Shown one piece after another: positions 58,501 to 64,000 of a stretch of 64,000 nt of DNA (position 1 is the first letter of the stretch; each line of letters begins with the position of its first letter). The stretch comes from Holophagae bacterium (GTDB taxonomy: Bacteria > Acidobacteriota > Holophagae > Acanthopleuribacterales > Acanthopleuribacteraceae): positions 1,481,960 through 1,545,959 of the forward strand of contig JAUIFE010000001.1 of assembly GCA_030429565.1 (NCBI GenBank), written 5' to 3'. Position numbers and translations under genes: made by a program. The notes beneath the pieces are model-generated. The model searched no databases, was not told the origin of the DNA, and was given only the letters and a program-made list of their open reading frames with translations.

Positions 58501-60423
58501 CGCGACCGACAAGCACCGCACGACCAGCTTGAGGACATCGCCTGTTTTAACAATCGTGTTTATGTATTGTGGCGCAATGGTTGGGTCTCCCAGCACCTCA
58601 ATCAACTGGCCATTGATTTGGCCGTCGTGACCTACGACACCCGATCCTTTCAACCCAGCGATTTGGTCGTGTTTCCCAAAGCAAGGACCGTCGCCGGCGT
58701 CACCCTTGCCGCCGGCGTCTACCTGCGGAACGGCGACGGGGGTATCATGCGTTTGGAAGAAAGCGGGCCCCGTCAACTCGACGGCCCCGCCGTGAAGGCC
58801 GCCATGGATCAACGCGACGACGACGGCGCCTTGATGCGCTTTGAACGCCTGCGATTGGTGCGCGCCAAAGGGCAGCGCCGCCTGCAATTCGAATTGGTCG
58901 GCGAGGCGGATCAACGTCAGGTTTTGACCTGGAGCCAAGACGGCCGCCTCGGTATCGACCGGCTGCGCCGTTTGTTTTTTGCGGGCCCACATCCGCTGGC
59001 ACTGACCGATGCGGGCATCGTCAGCCTCGCCTTTGGCGCCGACCAATCGATCCAAATCGATCCGGCCGCCTTGGAAATCGTGCGTCTTACCAGCGACGGC
59101 AGTGACCTCACCACGACCGATGACGGCGGTTGGCGCGACGGCCGGCTGGTCGTTCGCCTCAACGAGCGTAGCGACGCTCTTTACCAAATGGATCCCCCCT
59201 TTCAGGCCAACCGGATCGGTACGTTTCGTCGCATTGAAGGCGCCGATCCCTTTGCCAATCAGGTGATGGTGCGCGGCACGGAACCACCGTGGACCTGGTA
59301 CTTGCGCAACCGTAAAGAGGGCGGCACCGGCGATTGGGTGATTGAGAACGCTAACTTTGACATTGTCCTCGGCGCACGCGGTTTCCAATTCGACGACATC
59401 ATTCACCTTCAATCACGGCCACAAGGTGGGTATGACCTCATCACTCGCGGCAATGGCTGGTTCACCCTGACAGGCGACAACTTCCACTTGGCGAACTGGC
59501 GTCGTCCGGCGGTCAATGCATTTGATCCAGCCCAGGTCATCGCCGCCACAACCACGTTTCAGGAAAACAACGCCTGTTTGGCGGTCACCTTACAAGACGG
59601 CCGCAAGCTCTATCGCGATCCAAACGGTCGCTGGCAAGAACTGACGGCACTGAGCGAGCTTCAAGCCGTCGATGCCACACGTGTCTACGAGCGCCACCAT
59701 GACGGCGCCCTCAGCATGCGTTTGCTCGCCGATGAAACCGTGATCACGGAGCACCTGCGCGACGGTCGCTTCAGCGAAGATATCGCGCTGGGGTTCCCCC
59801 TTGCCGAAGCCGACGGCACGCGATTGCTGCCAACCGCCGCCGGGGTTCTTTCAGTCCTACCCGATTTCGAATACGGCGCCGTGCAAACCGGTCCTTTTCC
59901 CGGCCTTCCGCCCAACACCGCGCCCCGTGTGTTATTGCGCCATGACGGCCACGTAGTTTATTTGGGTGAAGACGGGTTGCACACATTGGCCGCGCCCCAC
60001 GAGGTCCTGCTCCCGCTCGCCTCGATCGCCACCGCGCCCATCGAAGAAATCGTGGCGCTGACAACCCTCGGCGACGATTTACTCCACTTTCAGCGTGAAC
60101 GAGAAGGGGTCGTCAGTGATCACTGGTTCCATCGGGGGAACGGCGGCTTGCTGCCGCCACAAAGCACCCCGATCCGGTTCCGACACTTACCTTGGTTTCG
60201 CGAGCGCCCCCATCTTTGGGCACAAAGCCCCGACGCGGCCATTGTCCTCACCGACCAGGGCCCGGCCTGGCTAGACCAAGCGGACCAACCGATTGGGCCC
60301 GCTTCCGGCGGTAAACTGCGCGCGGTATTCACCGTCGGCGACGACCTGTACATGGTGACACCACGCGATATTTTAAAGCTCGACCTGCCGCTGCTTTGGC
60401 GCCAACGGGCGGCAGCACCTTAA
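52507..60423 (+). CDS. Giant membrane-anchored propeller-like repeat protein
   Basis: A 2,638-residue protein starting with GTG at 52507, 4 bases inside the preceding gene. The first 36 residues are basic and likely cytoplasmic. One transmembrane helix (about 37-60, FLLLTLLTTVVLGAGLLMAV) anchors it, leaving about 2,570 residues outside. These contain dozens of short beta-strand repeats. A frequent pattern is a turn such as YEPEKRRWHQV, YDLRRHRWQEL, YDRRAWRILGE or YNPFAKSWYRG, alternating with LWIATSQGLLRL or LWASTEDGLLEF-type strands. These resemble blades of two-component-regulator or Kelch-like propellers. No enzymatic motif was found. It may be a surface sensor, adhesin or scaffold; no ligand is suggested. 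Codon use matches the surrounding DNA. Confidence 0.75.
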   Translation: MTASPPRDARSPRDQRETIRRHERRHAGWRDRIDPIFLLLTLLTTVVLGAGLLMAVELGRNLLLRADQPVARLKDARLLDNVYRPGAVDRFVGAAYHAGGDQILVASGDGAMHAYRRDTGLWRNLPAAREEAVTTAARESAVTTVPHLRDGCGGDPDCPDRDGVWARYQDGYLARFDENGWRTLTNASRYLNRDQQPVQAADLTAAAYAPDGLWLALVDNKGSLGLYEPEKRRWHQVPIDVQTQLAWAPIQKMQWWGASLWIATSQGLLRLQNPGSRDTTITQVDDIAGKVTTLSVDQQDRLLVLSRGACPGGGDCVRIHRFDQADAPATMLLDTHQQPSDFSLNRLRQVYQSGDNLFLVGDMGLLQYDLRRHRWQELEKSRINHSLMHHNGTTLYFAGNGVLGYADAFHAQQWTAPGHIFYQVSQRPDGAVFAISDKGAVFQIFDDQPPLEVFSGERSHLDPSSFFTAVAIEDYLLLVGKDGALLHHLRKRTYQDLPRSTRTAWLLDPTTQLFSSSGHLYALSTTGGEVFARTMPLQMVIDGNLRVPQSLSSVPAPVRRVRDWPEQGLGLIGGDGAAYLLTPTQTFAMSSPQPLPPSLRNGQTLDVLSDKQSLLVSTDAGFHEYLYDRRAWRILGEVPTKTQAVDLARFDDQIVYRTDTHRLARINRFRPYLIGGPRLIDMTDDQLEDVRLDEQVLYLAGNQRVVAYDLQQRQVRATWRQDGAFEQRIQALVGGEPLVLARGKAFLGERALFNELAGKTEQLSFDGTLIWALHRRDGVPELKGLHPNLGTTRCFYRFPYPRDGADRFDAVVELPNGHLAVLTNRGLQFYNPFAKSWYRGKEPIMRQGGRLALVGDHLLMLEERNGRGTMWHIPVRSIRAADPCNDEPYSFQTFRYDGRAFTIDPTHEQAAWLDARGNLIRWQRGALTASSLDQSESTDQRGPPQSQLRAVFTAQRRQSLIFTTPNHIYRYHLPQRRWHRVTPTFEVAARAPYQTNFQFADMAEVWRVSLKDSAGRLYLAEWDGNDPNIHFELFVPAPTMTPQTAPGPVIAAQGRTDTPWFFFDQRHMTLFEPNGGARYGPMPHQLSQPRVLQWGEQWLVQDEADQKLYLLSGRAEQTRLIAFPGSTLPAIDALGRLWTITGDGRVVRLENENGRLREKENFGGEALSLPVDKVRSAWEWDDLLLVVAGTDSVVIDQVTRKQYPVQDGALLNRLRSVQREGPRLWASTEDGLLEFNFGNVERGLEQRRLQGEAVHRDSEGRLWLYGPQGWQRHNAGQSTVSGDSLYVYHRGGVFTWSRDGRVTNLAGTRQARLPFREQPRALIADRNNRWWVITATDARLLAPGDQGDLVEQARLPLPDDVRPSASYDIRAYQELSGSRLVLNLADGRELDLRPFADANRQVQIRGAVNSGPGRDGMRDQWPTHQKNMKAGSEGRVLFDPYTHFEQDGTGYLFAVRTSGERLPLEERGTVKPLPLPNLDVDWLRFDGERDALLAATPSGERAVSAAQLLHAQRGLFTAPKAVVFDQNNALIAAFPAGTLRFPNGRLDFGQPNCLFTPHRFQGAVHAYREALVDDRGAFAATNLNGAALANPLRFQFGPLTIEEDYQQQRLRFVSSALGKDGDLYRNGTFLWDQTPDQLVFDDKGQLMSVGRLGLLEIDQLAHFIPLPEPDTEAQTAWRSGGPLTLRHGSRTYHYRKGSWQQGPAPTSQTPPTAWQEWLSLHPTDTTRSSQGDIQHHLQREALPEAPLLGAVATRNSLFVLTNRRLIQHRFLPNTPPPLQHDLPFEPLPSLQITAEGRARISDGTGFFEWDPVTNRLEQRDPATLAEAHLVDWRGLRFTRRKNRIVKEMQLSDEQGRRRWVTYDFVQQRFPFDVVTAVTTQAGNLLVGTALGLQRYPSGSSFGWESVASVWSPAAAGNQEDHRVTRLGVDIAMPNGCRVDFGTQALVLVGNEKPRPIQSGDYAARRADHPLWRWSRMGDGRLEARYRFANGGFSAPISFRDRQAPHDQLEDIACFNNRVYVLWRNGWVSQHLNQLAIDLAVVTYDTRSFQPSDLVVFPKARTVAGVTLAAGVYLRNGDGGIMRLEESGPRQLDGPAVKAAMDQRDDDGALMRFERLRLVRAKGQRRLQFELVGEADQRQVLTWSQDGRLGIDRLRRLFFAGPHPLALTDAGIVSLAFGADQSIQIDPAALEIVRLTSDGSDLTTTDDGGWRDGRLVVRLNERSDALYQMDPPFQANRIGTFRRIEGADPFANQVMVRGTEPPWTWYLRNRKEGGTGDWVIENANFDIVLGARGFQFDDIIHLQSRPQGGYDLITRGNGWFTLTGDNFHLANWRRPAVNAFDPAQVIAATTTFQENNACLAVTLQDGRKLYRDPNGRWQELTALSELQAVDATRVYERHHDGALSMRLLADETVITEHLRDGRFSEDIALGFPLAEADGTRLLPTAAGVLSVLPDFEYGAVQTGPFPGLPPNTAPRVLLRHDGHVVYLGEDGLHTLAAPHEVLLPLASIATAPIEEIVALTTLGDDLLHFQREREGVVSDHWFHRGNGGLLPPQSTPIRFRHLPWFRERPHLWAQSPDAAIVLTDQGPAWLDQADQPIGPASGGKLRAVFTVGDDLYMVTPRDILKLDLPLLWRQRAAAP

Positions 60424-60427
60424 ATCA

Positions 60428-60934
60428 TTAACGCCCGTAGCGCGCCACGACGGTATCCACAATACTGGTTGTTGAAGAGCCAGGCTTAAATGCCAGAGAG
60501 CGCACCTCGCCACCTGCCGCCGTCACCAAGTCGTGACCGACAATATCCGAGACTTGGTAGTCGCCACCCTTAACCAAAACATGTGGCGCGATCGCTTTAA
60601 TCAGTGCGTAGGGCGTGTCTTCGCTAAAACCAACCACGACATCTACCGAACGCAAGCCGGCCAGAACCATGGCACGTTCGGCAAAGGGTACAATCGGCCG
60701 CTTCTCACCTTTAAGCCGCCGAACGGATTCATCGTCATTGAGACCGAGTACCAAAAAATCACCGCATTGTTTGGCTTCGTCGAGGTACATCACATGCCCA
60801 CCATGCAGAATGTCGAAACAACCGTTGGTGAACACGATCCGACCACATTCGCCTCGCTGCTTGCGCCAAATCGATTCAATCTCGTCGCGGTTCTTGAAAA
60901 TACGTTGTTGAAACGGTTGCTCTGCAAGTGTCAT
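60428..60934 (-). CDS. rfaE2: Heptose-1-phosphate adenylyltransferase-type cytidylyltransferase (RfaE C-terminal domain)
   Basis: A 168-residue nucleotidyltransferase of the RfaE2/HldE-C type. It transfers AMP to D-glycero-beta-D-manno-heptose 1-phosphate to make the ADP-heptose precursor for LPS core. The motif VFTNGCFDILHGGHVMYL (about 33-50) holds the HxGH nucleotide-binding signature. LGLNDDESVRRLKG and the closing GSSTTSIVDTVV (the ISTSxLIxRI equivalent) agree. The kinase domain RfaE1 is absent, so it must be separate. The ATG at 60934 is chosen because the domain starts here; an upstream start adds 28 non-conserved residues. The gene is convergent with the giant propeller gene, 4 bases from its stop codon. 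Confidence 0.92.
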   Translation of the reverse strand: MTLAEQPFQQRIFKNRDEIESIWRKQRGECGRIVFTNGCFDILHGGHVMYLDEAKQCGDFLVLGLNDDESVRRLKGEKRPIVPFAERAMVLAGLRSVDVVVGFSEDTPYALIKAIAPHVLVKGGDYQVSDIVGHDLVTAAGGEVRSLAFKPGSSTTSIVDTVVARYGR

Positions 60935-61420
60935 GAGCCGGCCCCCCAAATTTGAAAACCGGGTCCGAACCCGGAAATCGGTGGCAACCGAATACGGGTC
61001 GGATGCCGTCGCAGGCACGCGTCACAGCAACGCGGGCGGTGCGCGGCAAAGTCTCCCATAAAGTCGCCGGCGAATCAAGCCAACAGCATCCAGGACAGTT
61101 GCGCCACAGAAAAGGACACCGAGACGACGAACGCACCCATGGGACACCCACACCCTTTGGTGAAGACGGTGGGCCCAGGCCGCTGCAGCACAACTTCAGC
61201 AAGCGGAACGACACTTAACCAAGGTGTTGGTTACGCAACGCAACCCGATGCGGTGCCTTTTCTCGCCAACAATGGGGCAATGACAGGCAGAACCACGCCA
61301 GGACCCGGTTCCCGCCGAGAACGGCGCTTTACCGGACCCCTGTTTTGTTTTATGCTTGGAGCCTGTAAAAATCAGACTTTGGCACGACCAAAGCAAGCTT
61401 ATTAAGGAGGACCCACCACC
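60935..61420. other. Intergenic region between rfaE2 and thioredoxin
   Basis: 486 bases between divergent genes, with no supported gene. The thioredoxin promoter is expected in 61330-61400, an AT-richer part (TTGTTTTATGC ... TGTAAAAATC), but no clean -35/-10 pair was found. Confidence 0.4.
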
Positions 61421-61744
61421 ATGAGCAACTTGGCAGTGGCTACCGATGATACCTTTGACACCGAAGTAAAAAACCGCCCCGGCCTGACCCTGGTCGACTT
61501 TTGGGCGCCTTGGTGCGGCCCTTGCCGCATGCTGGCCCCGACCTTGGAAAAGATCCAAGCCGAAATGGGTGACAACGTCAAAGTTGTTAAGGTCGACATT
61601 CAGGAAAACGAAAAAGTCGCCCAACAGTTCAACATCTCGAACATTCCCTTCATGATGTTGTTCAAAGACGGCAACCCCGTTGACCAGTTGATGGGTAACC
61701 AACCCAAACCCAAAATCGAGCGTATGGTCAAAGCGCACCTATAA
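61421..61744 (+). CDS. trxA: Thioredoxin
   Basis: A 107-residue thioredoxin that reduces disulfides in cytosolic proteins. The active site WCGPC lies at about residues 31-35 within VDFWAPWCGPCRMLAP. The cis-proline is in ISNIPFMMLFKDG near 75, and VVKVDIQENEKVAQQF is typical. There is no signal peptide. A strong ribosome binding site AAGGAGG precedes the ATG, and a strong terminator follows, so it is a single-gene unit that is probably well expressed. Confidence 0.97.
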   Translation: MSNLAVATDDTFDTEVKNRPGLTLVDFWAPWCGPCRMLAPTLEKIQAEMGDNVKVVKVDIQENEKVAQQFNISNIPFMMLFKDGNPVDQLMGNQPKPKIERMVKAHL

Positions 61745-61760
61745 GCACAACGACCCGCAT

Positions 61761-61802
61761 AAAAAAACGCCCGCCGAGCTTAAACCGGCGGGCGTTTTTT
61801 TT
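61761..61802 (+). terminator. Terminator of trxA
   Basis: Stem AAAAAACGCCCGCCG / CGGCGGGCGTTTTTT with an AGCTTAAAC-type loop and a flanking run of T. It begins 16 bases after the trxA stop codon and would work on both strands. Confidence 0.95.
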
Positions 61803-61893
61803 ATGTGGGTCCTTGGTAAAGGTCGGAGGCCGTGCCAAACGGGTCACGGCGGGCAATGGTTCCGACGTCGGCCGAAAAAGGGCCGAATACGCG

Positions 61894-62067
61894 CTAGTTC
61901 TCGTTAGCGACAGGACGCAAGGCTGAAGGTTTTTGATCGCATGACTTCAAAGCGGCAACCAAACCGCGCAAGATTTCGACCGTGGGTTTGTCCTCTTCCG
62001 GTGCGTGGCATTGGTGTTCCGAGCGAGCACCCATGGTTTTTTGTTCGGAACGGGAAGCGATTGTCAT
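61894..62067 (-). CDS. Small hypothetical protein, 57 residues
   Basis: A short leftward frame starting at ATG 62067 with AAGGAG 8 bases upstream. The product is polar (MTIASRSEQKTMGARSEHQC, then EEDKPTVEILRGLVAALKSC), with two cysteines and an amphipathic helix in the middle. No family is recognised. It ends on the terminator side of trxA, convergent with it. The good ribosome binding site and non-shadow position favour a real gene, but length limits confidence. Confidence 0.45.
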   Translation of the reverse strand: MTIASRSEQKTMGARSEHQCHAPEEDKPTVEILRGLVAALKSCDQKPSALRPVANEN

Positions 62068-62299
62068 TACATATGCTCCTTGTGAGACAAAAGATGAAAA
62101 CCGTAACCTGTCAGCAAGCGGGATCGGCGTGAGAAAACGCATGTGCAAACCCAGAACGAGGACAGACGGTGGGAAAGAACCAACCAAACGACGGATCGGA
62201 CAAGTGAACCGTCGCCAAGGCGGAACTCCAATTTTAACTTAAGTAAATCTAGGAATAACAACAGAAGATTTCAATCTATTTCCGTTTTTTTTCGAAAAA

Positions 62300-62864
62300 A
62301 AATATTGTTTGGGGAAAGGCGCCGAGCGAGGTTGCCCTTGGTTGCCGTCTTGCGCCCGACGGAAGAAGCCTTGGTGAAGGGCGACCCCGCTGCCCGCTCC
62401 ATCGTTTGCCACAACCGCCTTGGAGGTGGAAGGGCGACCGCGCTGCCGTCTCCCTCGTTTGCCACAACCGCCTTGGAGGAGGAAGCGCGCAGGATGATGC
62501 CTGTTTTACCCGGCACGGTGTCGCGTTGAGACTTAAAACCCTATGAAGAAAGGCGCCGGCCGAGGTTGCCCTTGGTTGCCGCTTGCGCCCGACGGAAGAT
62601 GCCGTCGCTTCGAGAGCGCGGGAAAGGTCTCGCTCAATTTTGTGAGAGCGCTTGTGCCAAATACCATCAAGGCCACGCCCGGAGGGGAAGGGCGACCGTA
62701 CTACCCTCTCCGTCGTTGGCCACAACCGCCTCGGAAGACCTGGCGCGCAGGATCCACTGCTTGCCAACCTTGGATTGTTGCGCGTGGAGAAATAATTGTT
62801 TAGGGGGCGCCCCTACTTGGGAACCCTTTTTTGCCACGACCGCCATGACCATCACGACCGCATT
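62300..62864. repeat. GC-rich dispersed repeat family, degenerate copies
   Basis: Several truncated copies are interleaved. GGGGAAAGGCGCCGAGCGAGGTTGCCCTTGG (62315-62341), GAAAGGCGCCGGCCGAGGTTGCCCTTGG (62548-62575) and GCCCGACGGAAGATGCCGTCGCTTCGAGAGCGCGGG lie here. TTTGCCACAACCGCC-TTGGAGG-type strings recur at 62403-62428 and 62457-62482. The same strings occur at 5.7 kb and, inverted, in the tandem duplication to the right. No gene is supported. Confidence 0.7.
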
Positions 62865-63411
62865 CTGGCTAGGGGCTGGATATGGGCCCCAGAACTTTTC
62901 CCAATCGGTGCGACTAGCCGCCACGCGCGCGCAGGCTCATAAAAAAGAATATGCCGCTGCGCGCCCAAAAAAGTCTATTCAAAGCGGAAGGGGTTTCATT
63001 GGGGAACTATCACATCGCGTCACCAATCCATCGCGCAACCTACCACGGATGAAAACAAGGTTTCCGCGCGCCACCTCTTCCGAGGCGGTAAGCGCCGACA
63101 TGGGTATCGAGGCCGGGACGCCCTTCCCTCCCCCAACCATGGTTGCGACGAAACTTGGCACAAGCGCACCCACAAAATTGAGCACGAAAAGCGTCCCGCG
63201 CTCTCGAAGCGACGGCACCTTCCGTCGGGCGCATGCGGCAACCAAGGGCAGCCCAGCCCGGCGCCTTTCCCATTTAATTGGGGTCGAGCCACAGCGCGGA
63301 ACCAGGCGCGGAAAAACACGAATCAGGCCACGCGAACCAACCCGAGCGACCCTTCTTCCGAGGCGGAAGAGGCCAACCAAAAGACGGACCAAACGGCCGC
63401 CCTTCCCAAAA
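62865..63411. repeat. Tandem duplication, copy 1 (547 bp)
   Basis: It begins CTGGCTAGGGGCTGGATATGGGCCCC and runs to CTTCCCAAA near 63410. It is nearly identical to the following copy, with about a dozen substitutions and small indels. It contains an inverted copy of the GC-rich repeat family (63170-63290). Long frames on the minus strand are shared by both copies but lack ribosome binding sites. Confidence 0.9.
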
Positions 63412-63956
63412 CTGGCTTGGGGCTGGATATGGGCCCCAGAACTTTTCCCAATCGGTGCGACTAGCCACCACGCGCGCACAGCTCATTAAAAAGAAAAAGC
63501 CCCTGCGCGCCCAAAAAAGTCTATTCAAAGCGGAAGGGGTTTCATTGGGGAACTATCACATCGCGTCACCAATCCATCGCGCAACCAACCACGGATGAAA
63601 ACAAGGTTTCCGCGCGCCACCTCTTCCAAGGCGGTAAGCGCCGACATGGGTATCGAGGCCGAGACGCCCTTCCCTCCCCCAACCATGGTTGGGACGAAAC
63701 TTGGCACAAGCGCGCTCACAAAATCGAGCACGAAAAGCGTCCCGCGCTCTCGAAGCGACGGCACCTTCCGTCGGGCGCATGCGGCAACCAAGGGCAGCCC
63801 AGCCCGGCGCCTTTCCCATTTAATTGGGGTCGAGCCACAGCGCGGAACCAGGCGCGGAAAAACACGAATCAGGCCACGCGAACCAACCCGAGCGACCCTT
63901 CTTCCGAGGCGGAAGAGGCCAACCAAGAGACGGACCAAACGGCCGCCCTTCCCAAA
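63412..63956. repeat. Tandem duplication, copy 2 (545 bp)
   Basis: It begins CTGGCTTGGGGCTGGATATGGGCCCC, offset 547 bases from copy 1, and ends in CCGCCCTTCCCAAA. The high identity to copy 1 implies a recent event or ongoing conversion. Confidence 0.9.
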
Positions 63957-63961
63957 TAGGA

Positions 63962-63980
63962 AAAGCCCGCTTTCGCGGGC
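63962..63980 (-). terminator. Hairpin near the right edge, likely terminator of a gene beyond the window
   Basis: Stem AGCCCGC/GCGGGCT with a TTTC loop. On the minus strand it is followed by TTTTCC. It probably ends a leftward transcript that begins to the right of the window. Confidence 0.6.
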
Positions 63981-64000
63981 TCTTCAGTAAGTGGCTCTGG

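Noticed and set aside
62979..63938. Two long minus-strand frames (166 and 137 codons) in the tandem duplication
   Set aside because: They are repeats of each other, have no ribosome binding site, and their Arg/Leu-rich composition is what GC-rich repeats give in any frame.
63981..64000. 3' end of a tRNA at the right edge (TGG then CTCTGG on the plus strand)
   Set aside because: Only 20 bases remain, too little to see any arm; it may equally be the end of a protein gene.

Overview
The window is a 64 kb piece of a GC-rich (about 58-60%) bacterial chromosome. It is probably from a Gram-negative Acidobacteriota-type organism, possibly of the Acanthopleuribacter/Sulfidibacter kind. This is inferred from an Oar-like TonB receptor with an N-terminal carboxypeptidase-regulatory domain, a second TonB receptor, LPS-type sugar genes (rfbB, rfaE2), a six-bladed-propeller protein with a GEGPG motif, and many large secreted repeat proteins. 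No 16S or other marker is present, so the assignment is tentative. No CRISPR array, rRNA, prophage or intact insertion sequence was seen.

Layout. 1-5.6 kb holds housekeeping and envelope genes: an exported protein cut by the left edge, a DUF3291 protein, tRNA-Arg with a clear promoter, a K+ channel with an RCK domain, a TsaC/YciO-family protein, dTDP-glucose 4,6-dehydratase and a DUF4126 membrane protein. 5.6-6.4 kb is non-coding and carries degenerate copies of a GC-rich repeat family. 6.5-11.5 kb has a TonB receptor divergent from an exported TPR-like protein. 11.5-12.1 kb is a four-tRNA operon (Gly, Cys, Leu, Gly). 12.8-17.8 kb has two universal stress proteins convergent with a PAS/PAS/histidine kinase/receiver hybrid, then an exported ABC-type binding protein. 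19.0-21.8 kb is the Oar-like receptor.

22.5-37.2 kb is the most notable part: a tightly packed six-gene operon. Two giant iterative synthases of the polyunsaturated-fatty-acid/secondary-lipid type come first: (PfaD-like)2-KS-AT-ACP-ACP-KR, then KS-AT-DH with a decayed phosphopantetheinyl-transferase-like tail. They are followed by a discrete acyl carrier protein, two alpha/beta hydrolases and an MGT-type glycosyltransferase. The last four genes overlap or nearly abut. I infer that the operon makes a reduced or partly unsaturated acyl chain, releases or modifies it with the hydrolases, and glycosylates it: a candidate undescribed glycolipid pathway.

37.2-48.7 kb is an accessory zone with at least seven copies of an inverted-repeat element whose ends read CCTAAACTGAGCGATT and AATCGCTCAGTTCAGG. 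AT-rich orphan genes, a decayed gene at 38.64-39.31 kb and a small cysteine-rich secreted protein with an apparent ATA start lie among them. Ordinary genes in the zone include an SDR, a DUF4291 protein, a HEAT-like protein, and a compact operon of a triple-parvulin protein, TatD and TcdA. 48.7-60.4 kb carries a secreted endonuclease/exonuclease/phosphatase-family protein with three C-terminal repeats, and a two-gene unit of a membrane protein and a 2,638-residue membrane-anchored propeller-like giant. 60.4-62.1 kb has rfaE2, thioredoxin and a small ORF. The last 1.7 kb is non-coding repeat DNA with a 547-bp tandem duplication and a hairpin near the right edge.
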